Assembly: GCA_023411375.1 (NCBI GenBank)
Contig: JAEYOW010000043.1
Coordinates: 1 to 64,000 of the forward strand
Length of the DNA: 64,000 bases
Direction of reading: 5' to 3'
From: Bacillota bacterium
Lineage (GTDB): Bacteria > Bacillota > Clostridia > Christensenellales > Aristaeellaceae
Made by a program: the position numbers and the translations under genes. The notes under the pieces are model-generated. The model saw only the letters and a program-made list of their open reading frames with translations. It was not told where the DNA came from and did not search any database. This document shows positions 43,916 to 55,000 of the stretch, one piece after another. Numbering within the stretch: the stretch's first letter is position 1; the number at the start of each line of letters is the position of its first letter.

Positions 43916-45988
43916 TTAATCAAGAATAATAATCTCGCCGTCGTCAAATTCATCTCCGTCCATATCCTGCTCTAAGCCGTCAGGCGTCACCGATGGCTCC
44001 GGTTGCAAAGGCTCCGCATAGTAGGCGTAGAGAATTGCAATGGGCCAGCTATAATAGCTGTTGGGACGGTAATTCTGAAGCCAATCTGTGTGAAAATCGA
44101 AATACACATTTGAGTAGATTGGCATGGTGGGCAACATCTCGTTGAATCTTGCCTGAAAGGTCAGCCACTTCTGCTCATAGCCCAGCAGGTCCATAGGCTC
44201 CGTCTTATGCATATCCCACGCCAGTTCCATCAGCTTCTTATCCCTGATTCCACTGGTGTTCACAGCGCCTTCAATGGTCTCGTCGGTCACAAAGGTATAA
44301 TATGGGTCGAAGATGGAGTTGAAGTTGGTCGCCATAAAATTCATATCGTATCTGCGCTCGCCATTCTCGCGGTAATAATCGGCAAGCATATCGGCAAAGG
44401 GGATTTCCTCCACGATAAACTCCATCCCAAGCTTGGGCAGGCTCTGGGAAAGCTGTCCGACCACAAGCTCCGAGCCCTCGTTGCCCGCAACCTTGGCAAA
44501 CAGGATGGACAGGCGCATCAGTTCCCCGTCCACGTCCTTATAGCGTACGTCGTCCACCGACGGATCGAAGGCTTCTCCTTTTTCGTTAAGCGTCCACCCA
44601 TCCTTAACCAGCAAATCAAGCGCCGCATCCTGGTTGGGCGCGTAATGGTTAAGCGCTTCAAGGGTCAGTTCATCCCATTTAGCGGTTTCCGCTTCAGTAA
44701 TCCCCTCCGGGCGGAGGGAACCCATCGCCGCAAGCGTCATCCATTGGCCCAGACCATAGTACCCGTCCACCGCGATTCCAAACGAGCCCAAATGCTCGGC
44801 AATAAACGCGTCGGCGTCAAAGCTGTAGGCGATGGCCTGCCGCACCGCCTGGAACTGCTGCGGCCCCTTCTCGCACGCGAAGGCGCAGAAGCCGTAACCG
44901 ATGCGCGCGTAGTTTTCCATCGCAAAGCCCTGTCCCGTCAGGCCCATCCCGTCCAGTATCACCTTCTGGTCCACGCACTTATTCAGCAGGTCGATTTCCC
45001 CGCTTTCAAGCTGCGCGATCATCGTCTCCGGCAGCACAGGCACCAGCGTCAACGTATCGATCATTGGCTTGACGCCCTCATAGTTGCCTTTGTAATACGG
45101 ATTAAGCGCAAATTCCACACGTCCGCTCTCACGGTCATATTCCGTGAGCATATAGGGCCCGGCAGTCAGCCTCGGCTCGTACATATAGCCCGTCTGCGGG
45201 TCAAAGATGGTCTGTTTAAGGATTTCCGCTGTAAAGGGCGCTTCGTCAGCCTCCGGGTCTACGCTGCGCAGATACGCGCCCTTGCCATCGTCCGCCACCT
45301 CGCAATAAGGAGCAAGCACCGTGATGGGGTACGGAATTGCCTGAATGTAGGAAAGCTCGAAAAAGAACGGCTCATGCTCCTTTTTAACTGTAATGCTGAA
45401 GGTATAGTCGTCAATCAGGCGCACGCCGCTGAACATGCCGCTTTTGCCTTCATGGTAATCCTCATAGCCCAGAATATGCGCAAACTGTGTAGAAACGGCG
45501 TCCAGCTCGGCCGCCTCCGGTGAAGCGCACAGCAACAGCGAAAACACATAGTCCCGCGCGGTAATCTTTGTTGCGCCGTCGCAGTAAGTCAGATTCTCCT
45601 GAAGCTTGATGGTGTAGACGGTATTCCCCCGCGCGGTGCCCGTGGTCAACTCCTCAACCACCATTGGGTCGGCAATGAACTCCACCTGCGAATTCCACAC
45701 AATGGTGCTGTAGCCGTGCAAAAGCGTGCGCACGTCGATATCGCTGGTGTTGTTGCTCCACATGCCCGTGAAGAAAAAACCGCTGACTTTTGTGGTGTTG
45801 CCCACCGTGATGTGCGTAGGCGTATCGCTGACAGGCCGCCCAATCAGCGCGATTTCAGCGGGTGAAAGGGGCAAAAGCCCTTCCTCACCCTCACCGGTCA
45901 CGGTTTCACCCTCCACGGATGCGCCCAGCGCGGGATAAGCCGCCAGTAACAGCACCAAAGCCAGTAAGAGCGCCATGAGCTTGCGCAT
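43916..45988 (-). CDS. Orphan family-5 (peptide-type) solute-binding protein
   Basis: A 690-residue binding protein of the SBP family 5 (oligopeptide/dipeptide, DppA/OppA-like) group. A signal peptide (about 1-23, ALGA) is followed by a long mature part with the typical LQENLTYCDGATKITARDYVFSL (noted in part), TVKKEHEPFFFELSYIQAIPYPI and IAQLESGEIDLLNK segments. There is no lipobox cysteine. The last 35 residues are acidic (DMDGDEFDDGE). No permease or ATPase gene is linked; it follows the giant adhesin gene by 80 bp. It may therefore bind a ligand for other purposes than import, but importer subunits could be encoded elsewhere. Confidence 0.88.
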   Translation of the reverse strand: MRKLMALLLALVLLLAAYPALGASVEGETVTGEGEEGLLPLSPAEIALIGRPVSDTPTHITVGNTTKVSGFFFTGMWSNNTSDIDVRTLLHGYSTIVWNSQVEFIADPMVVEELTTGTARGNTVYTIKLQENLTYCDGATKITARDYVFSLLLCASPEAAELDAVSTQFAHILGYEDYHEGKSGMFSGVRLIDDYTFSITVKKEHEPFFFELSYIQAIPYPITVLAPYCEVADDGKGAYLRSVDPEADEAPFTAEILKQTIFDPQTGYMYEPRLTAGPYMLTEYDRESGRVEFALNPYYKGNYEGVKPMIDTLTLVPVLPETMIAQLESGEIDLLNKCVDQKVILDGMGLTGQGFAMENYARIGYGFCAFACEKGPQQFQAVRQAIAYSFDADAFIAEHLGSFGIAVDGYYGLGQWMTLAAMGSLRPEGITEAETAKWDELTLEALNHYAPNQDAALDLLVKDGWTLNEKGEAFDPSVDDVRYKDVDGELMRLSILFAKVAGNEGSELVVGQLSQSLPKLGMEFIVEEIPFADMLADYYRENGERRYDMNFMATNFNSIFDPYYTFVTDETIEGAVNTSGIRDKKLMELAWDMHKTEPMDLLGYEQKWLTFQARFNEMLPTMPIYSNVYFDFHTDWLQNYRPNSYYSWPIAILYAYYAEPLQPEPSVTPDGLEQDMDGDEFDDGEIIILD

Positions 45989-46019
45989 AAGATCTCCTCC
46001 GTTTTCGGTTTGACGGCAC

Positions 46020-46044
46020 GGCGTTTGGAAAGTACCAAAACGCC
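46020..46044 (-). other. Stem-loop between the giant gene and the binding protein gene
   Basis: GGCGTTTGG (46020-46028) pairs with CCAAAACGCC (46035-46044), with CGGC/GCCG extending it. It has no T-run, so transcription probably continues into the binding protein gene. It may set the relative amounts of the two messages. Confidence 0.6.
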
Positions 46045-46068
46045 GCGCCGCCGCGAGCAGGCGTATGC

Positions 46069-49000
46069 TTAGTTAAAGCAATCGCCCTCATTCATGTTGA
46101 TATTGCCGCCCAGAGGCACCATGTCCTCCTCAAGCACGATAAACCGGTCGGGTCTGTGCGTATTGGTTATGCTGACACCGTCCCCCGCATAGCCGTACGT
46201 GGTATAGTAACCTGCCGTGGCGGCCTCAACCACGCTGTAATTGACGCGCGTGCCGTCCGGGTTGTATATGGGCAGGTTTTCAAAGGCATAGCTCCAGCCG
46301 TTGGCGGCAGTCAGCTGGCCGTTGGCAATGGCGTTGCCGTCCGCGTACAGGTATACCGTTACGCTGGCAGGCCTGATGCCATCCCTGTTGTTACGGTCCT
46401 CCCACGTCTTGACGACGGTCAGACGCGTGAACTGCTGAGTAACGTCGCGCGTATTAAGGAAGCGCGCCGTCGCCACGGTCTGGGCGCGGATTGTTCCCGC
46501 TCCGCCGGTAACGGTGGTCACGTAGCCATTTGTGCTCGCCTCAGCCTCGGTCAGGCTGTATGTGGCTCCCACGGGAATGTCCCGGATGGTGATTGTCTCA
46601 CCGCCGCGCAGGGTAAAGCTGGCCAGCCCATTTGTGAAAGTCAGCGTGCCGTTTCTGGATCCGCTTACGGCAAACGCGCCGTTAAGCATATTCCCGTTCC
46701 GCTCCCTGATGCGAACAGTGAAGGTGAAGGCCCTGCCGGCCTCGGCGGCATTGCCCGCAATTTCCTTTCGTACGGTCAGGCTTCCGGTATCACGCGTATT
46801 GGTGAATGCGGCGAGTCCACCTGCCGTCACGATGGTTCCGGCGGTACCGGACGAATCCGTCACATACCCGTCGGCGGTGTAATCATCCTCGGAGACGGTA
46901 TAGGCCGTACCTTCCAGAATGCCCAATATCGTCATCCGTTGGCCGCCGCGCAGCGTAAACTGGCAACGTCCGGACGCGTCTACCGCAATGGTTCCAGCAT
47001 TCGCGCCGTCAATCTGGCAGGCGTAGCTGCCGCTGACCGGGATTCCGTCCGTGCGCGAAAGCGCCACATGGAAGGCAAAGCTCCTTCCCACATCCGGGGC
47101 GTTGCCGGCCAGCGCTTTGGTTACGGTCAGGCTGCCCGCGTTGCGCGTGTTAAGGAATTCCGCCCGCGCCGGAATCGTGGGGCTGCTGACGCTGCCGGTA
47201 CGCCTGCCGTTGCCGGGCTGCGTTTGGTAACCTTCCAGGAAATAACTGTCCTCTTCCACCACGTACCGCGTATCTTTCAGGATGCCGGCAACCGTCAGGC
47301 TTTGGTTGTGCTTGAGCGTAAAGGTAGCCTTGCCGCCCCGTACCGAAAGCGCGGTGCTTTGTGTGGCCGTACCGGTTGCGAGTACGCAGGCGTAGCTGCC
47401 ATCCACGGGAGCGCTGTCGTCGCGGGATAGCGTGAGGGTGAAGTTAAACGCCTTTTCGCTGTCCGCCGCGTTGCCGCCAACACGCTTTGCAATCGTGAGT
47501 TCACCCGTATTGCGGGTATTGACGAACGGCGCGGTATAGCTTTCCGTTTCGCTGAAGATCACGCCTGTCTGCGTCCGGCTGGACGGGGCTGTTACGTAGC
47601 CCTCCGCGCTGTAGTTCGCCTCTGTGACGGTATAGCGCGTACCCGTCAGGATGCCGGGAATTATCAGGCTTTGGTTATGCGAAAGCGAGAGGCGCGCCGC
47701 ACCCCCGCGTACCGTGAGGGTATAAGGCGTCTCTCCCACCGGGATGGCGCTGCGGTCCAGCAGCTTGCAGACGTATGCGCCATCTACCGGCAGAGCGTCG
47801 CCGCGCTCCAGCTTCAGCTCAAAGTCAAAGGTTCTGTTTGTGTCGGCGGCGTTGCCATCAACCGTCTTGTCGATAATCAGCGCGCCGTATGTGTTGCGGG
47901 TATTAACGACGGTGATGGTCGCTCCATCCAGGCCCAGCTTGCGTACCGTGGACGCGTCGGAGTAGAGATAGGCCGGCTGATAGCCTTCCGCGCTGTAATC
48001 CGCCTCCGTTACGGTGTAGCCCGTATCCACGGGGATGCCGGTGACCGTCAGGCTTTGCCCGCCCTTGAGTTCAACCTGCGCTCTGCCGTTTCTGTCCACG
48101 GTAATCTTCCCGCTGGCCGGCGTATAGCCGCCTGTGGCGGTATAGGGATACTCTCCGCTGACATCCACACCGTTTGCGCCTGTAAGCTGTACGGTAATCG
48201 CGAACAGTTTGTCGCCAGAGGCCGCGTTGCCGGCAAGCGTCTTGCGCACGGTCAGCTCGGCAGTGTTGCGCGTATTGGTGAAAGCGGCTGTTTGGACTTG
48301 CGTGGTGACCGTTCCGCTGACCACGCCGCTGGCGGGCGTCGGGAAATATGCCTCGGAGGCATAATTATCCTCGGTGACGGTAAAAGCGGTTCCCGCGACA
48401 ATGTCCTTCAAGGTCACGCTTTCGCCGCCCATAAGCTCCACAACAGCCTTGCCGTCCGCATCGAAGGTGAGGGTGGTATACGCGCCCTCGCATTCGTAGT
48501 CGCGGCCGCCGACGGGAATCAGGTCTGTACGGCTCAACTGGATGGTAAAGCGGAACTTTCTGGCGGCGTCGGTATCATTGCCGGCCAAAGCCTTAGAAAT
48601 GGTGAGCGCGCCCGCATTGCGCGTGTTGGTAAATACTGCGTTGCTGGGCGTATCGGTCCTTGCGATTGTGCCCTGCGCGTTTTCGGAGGTCGTCACATAC
48701 CCGTCGGCGGTATAGTCGTCCTCGATGATGGTATACCGCGTGCCCGTCGGCAGTCCGGATATTTCGATGGATTGCCCATGCTTGAGGCTGACATCCGCAA
48801 CTCCTCCCGCGTCAAAGACGAGGTTGCCGCCCTGCGGCGCTCCGCTGCCTGTACAGACAAAGGTACCGGATACAGGCGCGCCCTTGCGATCGCTGAGCGT
48901 AAGGGTAAACCTGAACGCCTTATCGGCAGAGGCCGCGTTGCCGGCCACCCGCTTTTCAAGGGTGAGCAGACCGTGGCTCGCGTTTTCAAAGTGCAGACCG

Positions 49001-52000
49001 GCAAAAGGTTTGCCGTCGCTTCGCTTATAGGTATCCGCAACATGAAGCGTTCCATCGCCGTTATCCGTAATCGCAACGGTAACGGTATACACGCAACGAT
49101 CGTAGGTTACGCCCGCCACCCCGGCGTTGGTTTCGGAGAGGGTATAGACGTAGGTCTTTCCGGCATCGGCATAATCGTACTCAATCGACGGGAAGGTGAA
49201 CGTGCCGTCGCTCTCATTCTTGACCGCGCAGCCGTCCGGGTATTTCACCCGGAAGTCCGGGTCGGCGTTTGCGCCCGTGCTGTCCAGCACAAACTCAAAC
49301 TCGTCCGCGGCAAGCTCGCCGCCCCGCAGCACCTTATCGCCGCTGAGCATCAAAGCGCCTTCGGCCTGATAGGTGTTGGTAACGGTCACACTTTCAGTCA
49401 GCGCGTTTTCATCGTCCCCGCGTGCCTTTAAGATAAAGTAATTGTCGCCCGCGATCCCGCCGCCGCTCATCTGCGGGTAGGATGCCGCCCCGGCAATTCC
49501 GCCGCCCGCAGCAATCAGCCCGTTGCTCAGGTAATACGGTGCGGAGCTGTCGCTTTCCACAATTACATAGGAACGGTAGTGGTTCAGATAGTGGCTTGCG
49601 CCGGTGCTTTCAAACCTAGCCACGCCGTTTTGCGTGGTCAAGGTAGCAACCAGCTTGGCGTCCGTCAGCGCCAGGCCGCCGCTCACGCCGTACAGCTCCT
49701 GGTTCTCGTACGGACCGTAGATTTTAAACTCAGCCCCGTTGATCAACCGCCCGTCCGTGCCCTTCTTGGTCAGCACCAGGTCGCGGTAGCGCAGCAGTCC
49801 AAGGTCGAAGCTCACGTCGTCTCCAAAATCAGCGCGAAGGTAGAACCTCTCGGATACGTACACGCCATTCGTGCTCTTCCTGAAGTTGCTGTCCGTCATG
49901 CGCGACGCATCGCGTCCCTCGTAATCAGGCACGCTGCCGCCTCTGTATGCAACGGTGGGAATGTATCCCGCCGGGATACCGCTGACTGCCAGCTGGTAGG
50001 AGGTACGCGCATCGCCCAACAGACATTCGTTCTTGATATCGCCGTTGGCGTCATAAGCCGCCGAATTGCTGTAATAGGGGTTAATCGCAGCCGGCGAAAG
50101 CTTGTCAAACCAGTAGAAACCGTCCGCGCCAAGCCTCTGCGCCGTAGTCGAAAAGCTGGAATCGCTGTTGATAAACGTTCGAAGCGTGACGTTTATGCTA
50201 TTTGCATCGGTCAGGGAATGCTCGACCGAAACTGTGCCGGGCACATCGATTGCTTCGCCGGCATCCGCGTCCTGCAGTCCGTTTCCATTCACGTCCACCC
50301 ACACGCGGTTGCCAAGGGCCACCTGCGCGGGTGAGAGCGTTACCTTCACCGGCGCGCTGTTGAGCGAGACGGGTTTGCTGCTGCCGGGCATGGTGACGCT
50401 GCTGTTTGTATCGTTAACAGCCATGAGGAAGTACGCCGCATCCGCATCCGCACCCGTGGGGGCTTTGCATTGGAGCGTCACGGTAATCTGCTCGCCGGGC
50501 TTAAGGCTGACTGTATCGCCAAAGGCGATCATTACGCCCTTCGCATCCGCCGAAACGCCTGTCGTCCAGACGGCGCCAGGGTTGCCCTCCACAGCGTCGG
50601 TATAATTGGAACCGCTCTCGGAAGCGTTTGTCGTATAGACCGTATAAGGAAGGTTACCGGATGCGCTGTGCGTCGCGCCGGTTACAGCCACAAGGCTGAC
50701 CCGCCAGTCCGAGTTCCGCTTGATGGAACTGCCAATTTTTACGTCGCCAACGGCAGGCAGCTTATCGATGATACGGATATTGCCGACCTCTGTTTCGCCG
50801 CCGTTGACAAGCACAATCTTATAGCGAATCTCACCGCCTGCGGATACGGTCGCGTACTGCTCAGGGCCGTAGTAGGTATCGAGGCCGCCGTTCAGGTCCG
50901 CGCTGACAAGCTTGTAAAGCTGCAATTTTGCGGTTTGCACCAGGGTATGCGTCGTGGTGGCCTTCAGCCCCTTGTAGGACGCCTCTGCGCCGCCGAAGAT
51001 AGCGCCGTCCACATCGTGGGCCGGCATCACGCCGTTCTCATCCACAAACGAGGTGCCGGTGGGATTTAGGGTGTTCTTGCTCAGCAAGTGCGCGCTGACG
51101 GCATAGGCGTTGTTTTCAACCGTACCGCTGGGCGTGCTGACCGTCGCGTACCTGACCGTGCCGGTAATCGTCATAATGAGGTATTGGCCGGGCGCAAGCT
51201 CGCCGTCAAAGGTACAGTAAGCGTGTTGCCCGTTTTTCGCGGGCGTTTGATGCGTCATGCCGGCAGGCGCGGAAACCAGCACGCTGGAAATGTCGAAGTC
51301 CATCAGGTCGGGCATACGATCCACCAGCACCGGGTCAACCATACTCGCGCCATTGGTGGAAACATTCTGAAGTGTAATGGTATATTTGACTCTGCCGCCC
51401 GGCTGTACGTAGTCCCTGTCCGGGCCGTCCGCAAGCTCGTTGCCGTTATCGTCCAGCTTGATGGCTTTCTTCTCCAGCCGCATGCTGGGACGCTTTGACT
51501 CCTCTACGGCAACGGCGTCCGCGGAGGCTTCTTTCCAGCTGGTCGCGATACTTTCCAGCGTTCCGATATCATACGCCATCCGCACCTTGGCGGTGTTGAG
51601 CACCTTCGCCGCCGCCACCACGTCCTCGCCATTTTGCTGGCGCATGCGCACGGTAACCTCAACAGGCTCCGCGGTAAAGCCGCGCGCCAGGCCGGTGCGA
51701 ATGCCGGAAGGATCTGTGCCATAATCGACGGAGAAGCCGTCGTAGTTGCCGGTGAATGTGAAGGATTTGGCTCCGCCGCTCACATCCATGGTGCTAAGCC
51801 TGACCTTTGAGCCCTCGTCGTCGCCGGTCCATCCATACAGGGTTGCGTAGATTTTGCCTGTTGCGGGCGTGGGAGACAATTGCGTAGCCACATAATACGC
51901 CCTGCCGACCGTCACGCTCTGCACATAGTGCTCTGCCTGAACCGCTCCGCCTTGCCCATCCTGGAAGTTAATGTCCACATCCTTCAGCTCCAGCCATTTC

Positions 52001-55000
52001 AGGTTGAGCTGAATGGTGCTGTCCGCAGTGGAGGCAAAGTTCGAAATACGGTAAGTGATGGTTTGCCAGCCGCTTTGCAGACTTCCCAGCGGACCCTGGC
52101 CGCTCTGGCCGTTGACCGCTGTCACATTCTTTTTAATGTTCAAGTCCGGCAACTCCGGGTTGGGAATGTTGGCGATATAGCAGACCGCGACGCCGCCGTC
52201 ATCATCCACCTCTACCGTCCGCACGGGATACCACGGGTCGCCGGGATTGCTGGCAGGGGTATAGTAAAACCCTTGCGGGGTGGCCGTTTCCTTTACTTGA
52301 TAGGTTCCCGGCACAAGCCCAGTCAGCACGCTGCTGGCAAAGAGGGTTCCCTGATGACTGCCGCTTTGCCCCACGTAATAGCTGCCACCCTTGGCCGCAT
52401 TGCCCTCAGCGCCGGTCAAAAGCGCCGGATCGCCGGGAAGGTATTGCCCCACGATCGCCGTTTGCGGCGTCCCTTGAACCGTTCCGCCGGACAGGGTAAC
52501 CTCAAACTCGGCAAAGTTGGGGATATCCGCCTCTGTGGTTGGCTTGAGGAAGTTATACTTGAGAATTGCCAGACTGCCCTTGGGCGTGTTGTGCGCCTCC
52601 AGGCTGACGCTTTCACGCTGGGTAACGGGATAGGCGGACACGCCGCTTGCATCCACGGTTTCCGTAAGCAAACGGCCTCCCAAATACAGCGCAAGCGAAC
52701 CTTTCACATGCGTGTCGGGCGTAACGGTTTCCGCCACAGCATACCCTTCGCCGTCAGCAAGCTTAGGCAGATTGGGGAATTCCAGCACACCGGAAGCATC
52801 CGTCACGCCGGTCGCGACAACCTCCTGTACCTTCCCGTTCTTAAGGCGGTACAGGGTAAACTCCGCACCCGCGAGCGTATCGGCAGCGGTATAATGCTCG
52901 CGTGTTCTTCCGTATTTAACCAGACGGATCGAAAGGCCCGTCTCGTTGACAATGGCTTCTTCTCCCGTAAACTCCACGCTTCCGCCAGGCGCCACGTTCA
53001 CCGCAAAATCGGATCCCACGACATATTCGGGAGGCGCATAGATTTCCGTAATCCAGTATTCCGTTTTTGTTTCATCACTAAGCAGGCGGTCAAACGGCAG
53101 CCTGAACGTCATCGCCGCCAGGCCGTTTGCATTCGTCTCCCACCACTGGAGGTTATTCTGGCTTGCAAGCCAGGAGCCATCCTGCTGATAATAGCGCTTA
53201 ACGCCCTCCGCGTCATTATAATACACGGCGAAGCGCACGCCCGGCACCACGGCGGCGGGCTGGCCGTCGTCCGTTTTGAGCAGGCTGACCTTCGCGGTCG
53301 ACGGAATGTTGCGCACAGCCAATACAACCGGCGCATCCTTAACATGCCCGGATTCGACGGTAACGCGCATCGCGCCGTTTACCCACGCTTCCGTGCCGGG
53401 CCGTCCCGGATAATTCACAGCATATTTGCCGTACCAGGCAGTGCTGCCCTCCTCTACGATCCAATAGTCGCCGGGGTCAAGCTCCGTCTGCGCGCTGCCC
53501 CTACCGCTCGCCAGCGCCAGCTCGATATAGGCTGGGTCTGCGCTCTGGGTTCTGTTTTCATCTTTATAAAGGTAGAATCTAATGCTTGTAGGCGCGTTAT
53601 CTGCCGGCTCAAACACCTTTTGAATGATCAGATAGCCCCTGCGCTGATTTGTGATGGATACCGGCGCCGTCTCGGGGGCGGTCAAGCCCAGATGCACACC
53701 CGCCACCTTGACGATCACCGGCGCGGCGCTGCCGCCATGGCCTACATAGCCCTCGGGTATCGTTTCAGTCAGGCGGTACCAGCCGGGCAGCAGGTTTGTT
53801 TTTTCAATCAGGCCATTTTCGTTTGTCTTCCAGGTAGCCTCGATACCCTCGGGATTGCCAAAACCAGGGTCGTTCGCCGGGGGAACGGCCGCGTCCGCGG
53901 CAAGCTCGGCGGCGGTTGTAAACGGCTTGAACGCAACCGTAAAGGATACGCCGCTCATCGCCGTACCCGCGTCGTCCGCCTTGGTAAGGACCATGCTTCC
54001 CCTCCCGGGGTTGACCAGTTCAACCGTCTTTTGCGCCTCGTTCGTATCAAAGGCAATGGGAAGGCGATTTTGACCTTCATTTGCCAGCTTGAAATAGCGC
54101 TGCTCCGTCGCGCTCAGATTGACGCCGCCGACGGACACCTCCGCCACGCTGTAAACGCCATGCGGTAGCGCAATGGGGCCGGCAAGACCATCATTGCCTG
54201 TTTCAACCGTCATACCCGTCAGCACGTTGCCGTTGGGATCTTTAACAGCGCTGCCGTCCGCCATGGTGATACGGAGCTTCACGCCCGCGACGGGATTGCC
54301 TGAAGCATCCAGCTTTTTGAGCGTTACCAGCCGGTAAGCGGGGTCGAAAATAACAGGATAGCTCTCTTGTTTCCCGCCGTAGGTGGGCGAGATAAACGTA
54401 CCCTTCACACCGCTGATATCATAACCGGAAATGGTGCTGATTTCCTTATACCAGTAGGTGGTGTTCGGCTCCACCACGAAATTGGCGTAGCCATGCCCGT
54501 CGGTTGCGGCCCGGGCAACCTCCCTCGTGCAGTTTTCATCGCTGTACAGGCCAATCACCACGCCCTGAAGCGGCGTAAGTCCAACGGCATTGGGGTCTGT
54601 TTCGCTTTGAGGCGCTCCGTATCCGCTGACGACATAACCCATTTTGCGCACGCGAACAGGCACCTGCTTGGTATGAAGGTTTTGAATGGGATTGCCTTTT
54701 TCCGAGGTATAGGTCGTATCCAGCGTTGTGGTTACATCCGCGCTTGCCGCCTTTGTTTCAATGGTCAGCGGATATTCAAGCTGAATGGGCGTGCTGTCGG
54801 CGGGATAGCTTACCTCACGAAGGATGAAATTGGCCTTGTAGTTATAGTACTGCGGCTTATGATCCGCGCCGAGAGGCCCGTCGATGCGCTCAATATACGG
54901 GTTGTAACCGGCATCGGCATATAGCGCGCTGAATTCAAACGACTCGGAGATTCCCCTGCCCGGATCGTAGGGCGTCAGGTGGGTATCCAAACCGGTGGTA

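Noticed and set aside
47671..49431. Long plus-strand open frame (586 codons) opposite the adhesin
   Set aside because: It is antisense to a well-supported coding frame with recognisable domains, has no ribosome site or family resemblance, and its arginine- and histidine-rich sequence is that of a shadow frame. The same holds for 51880-54168.
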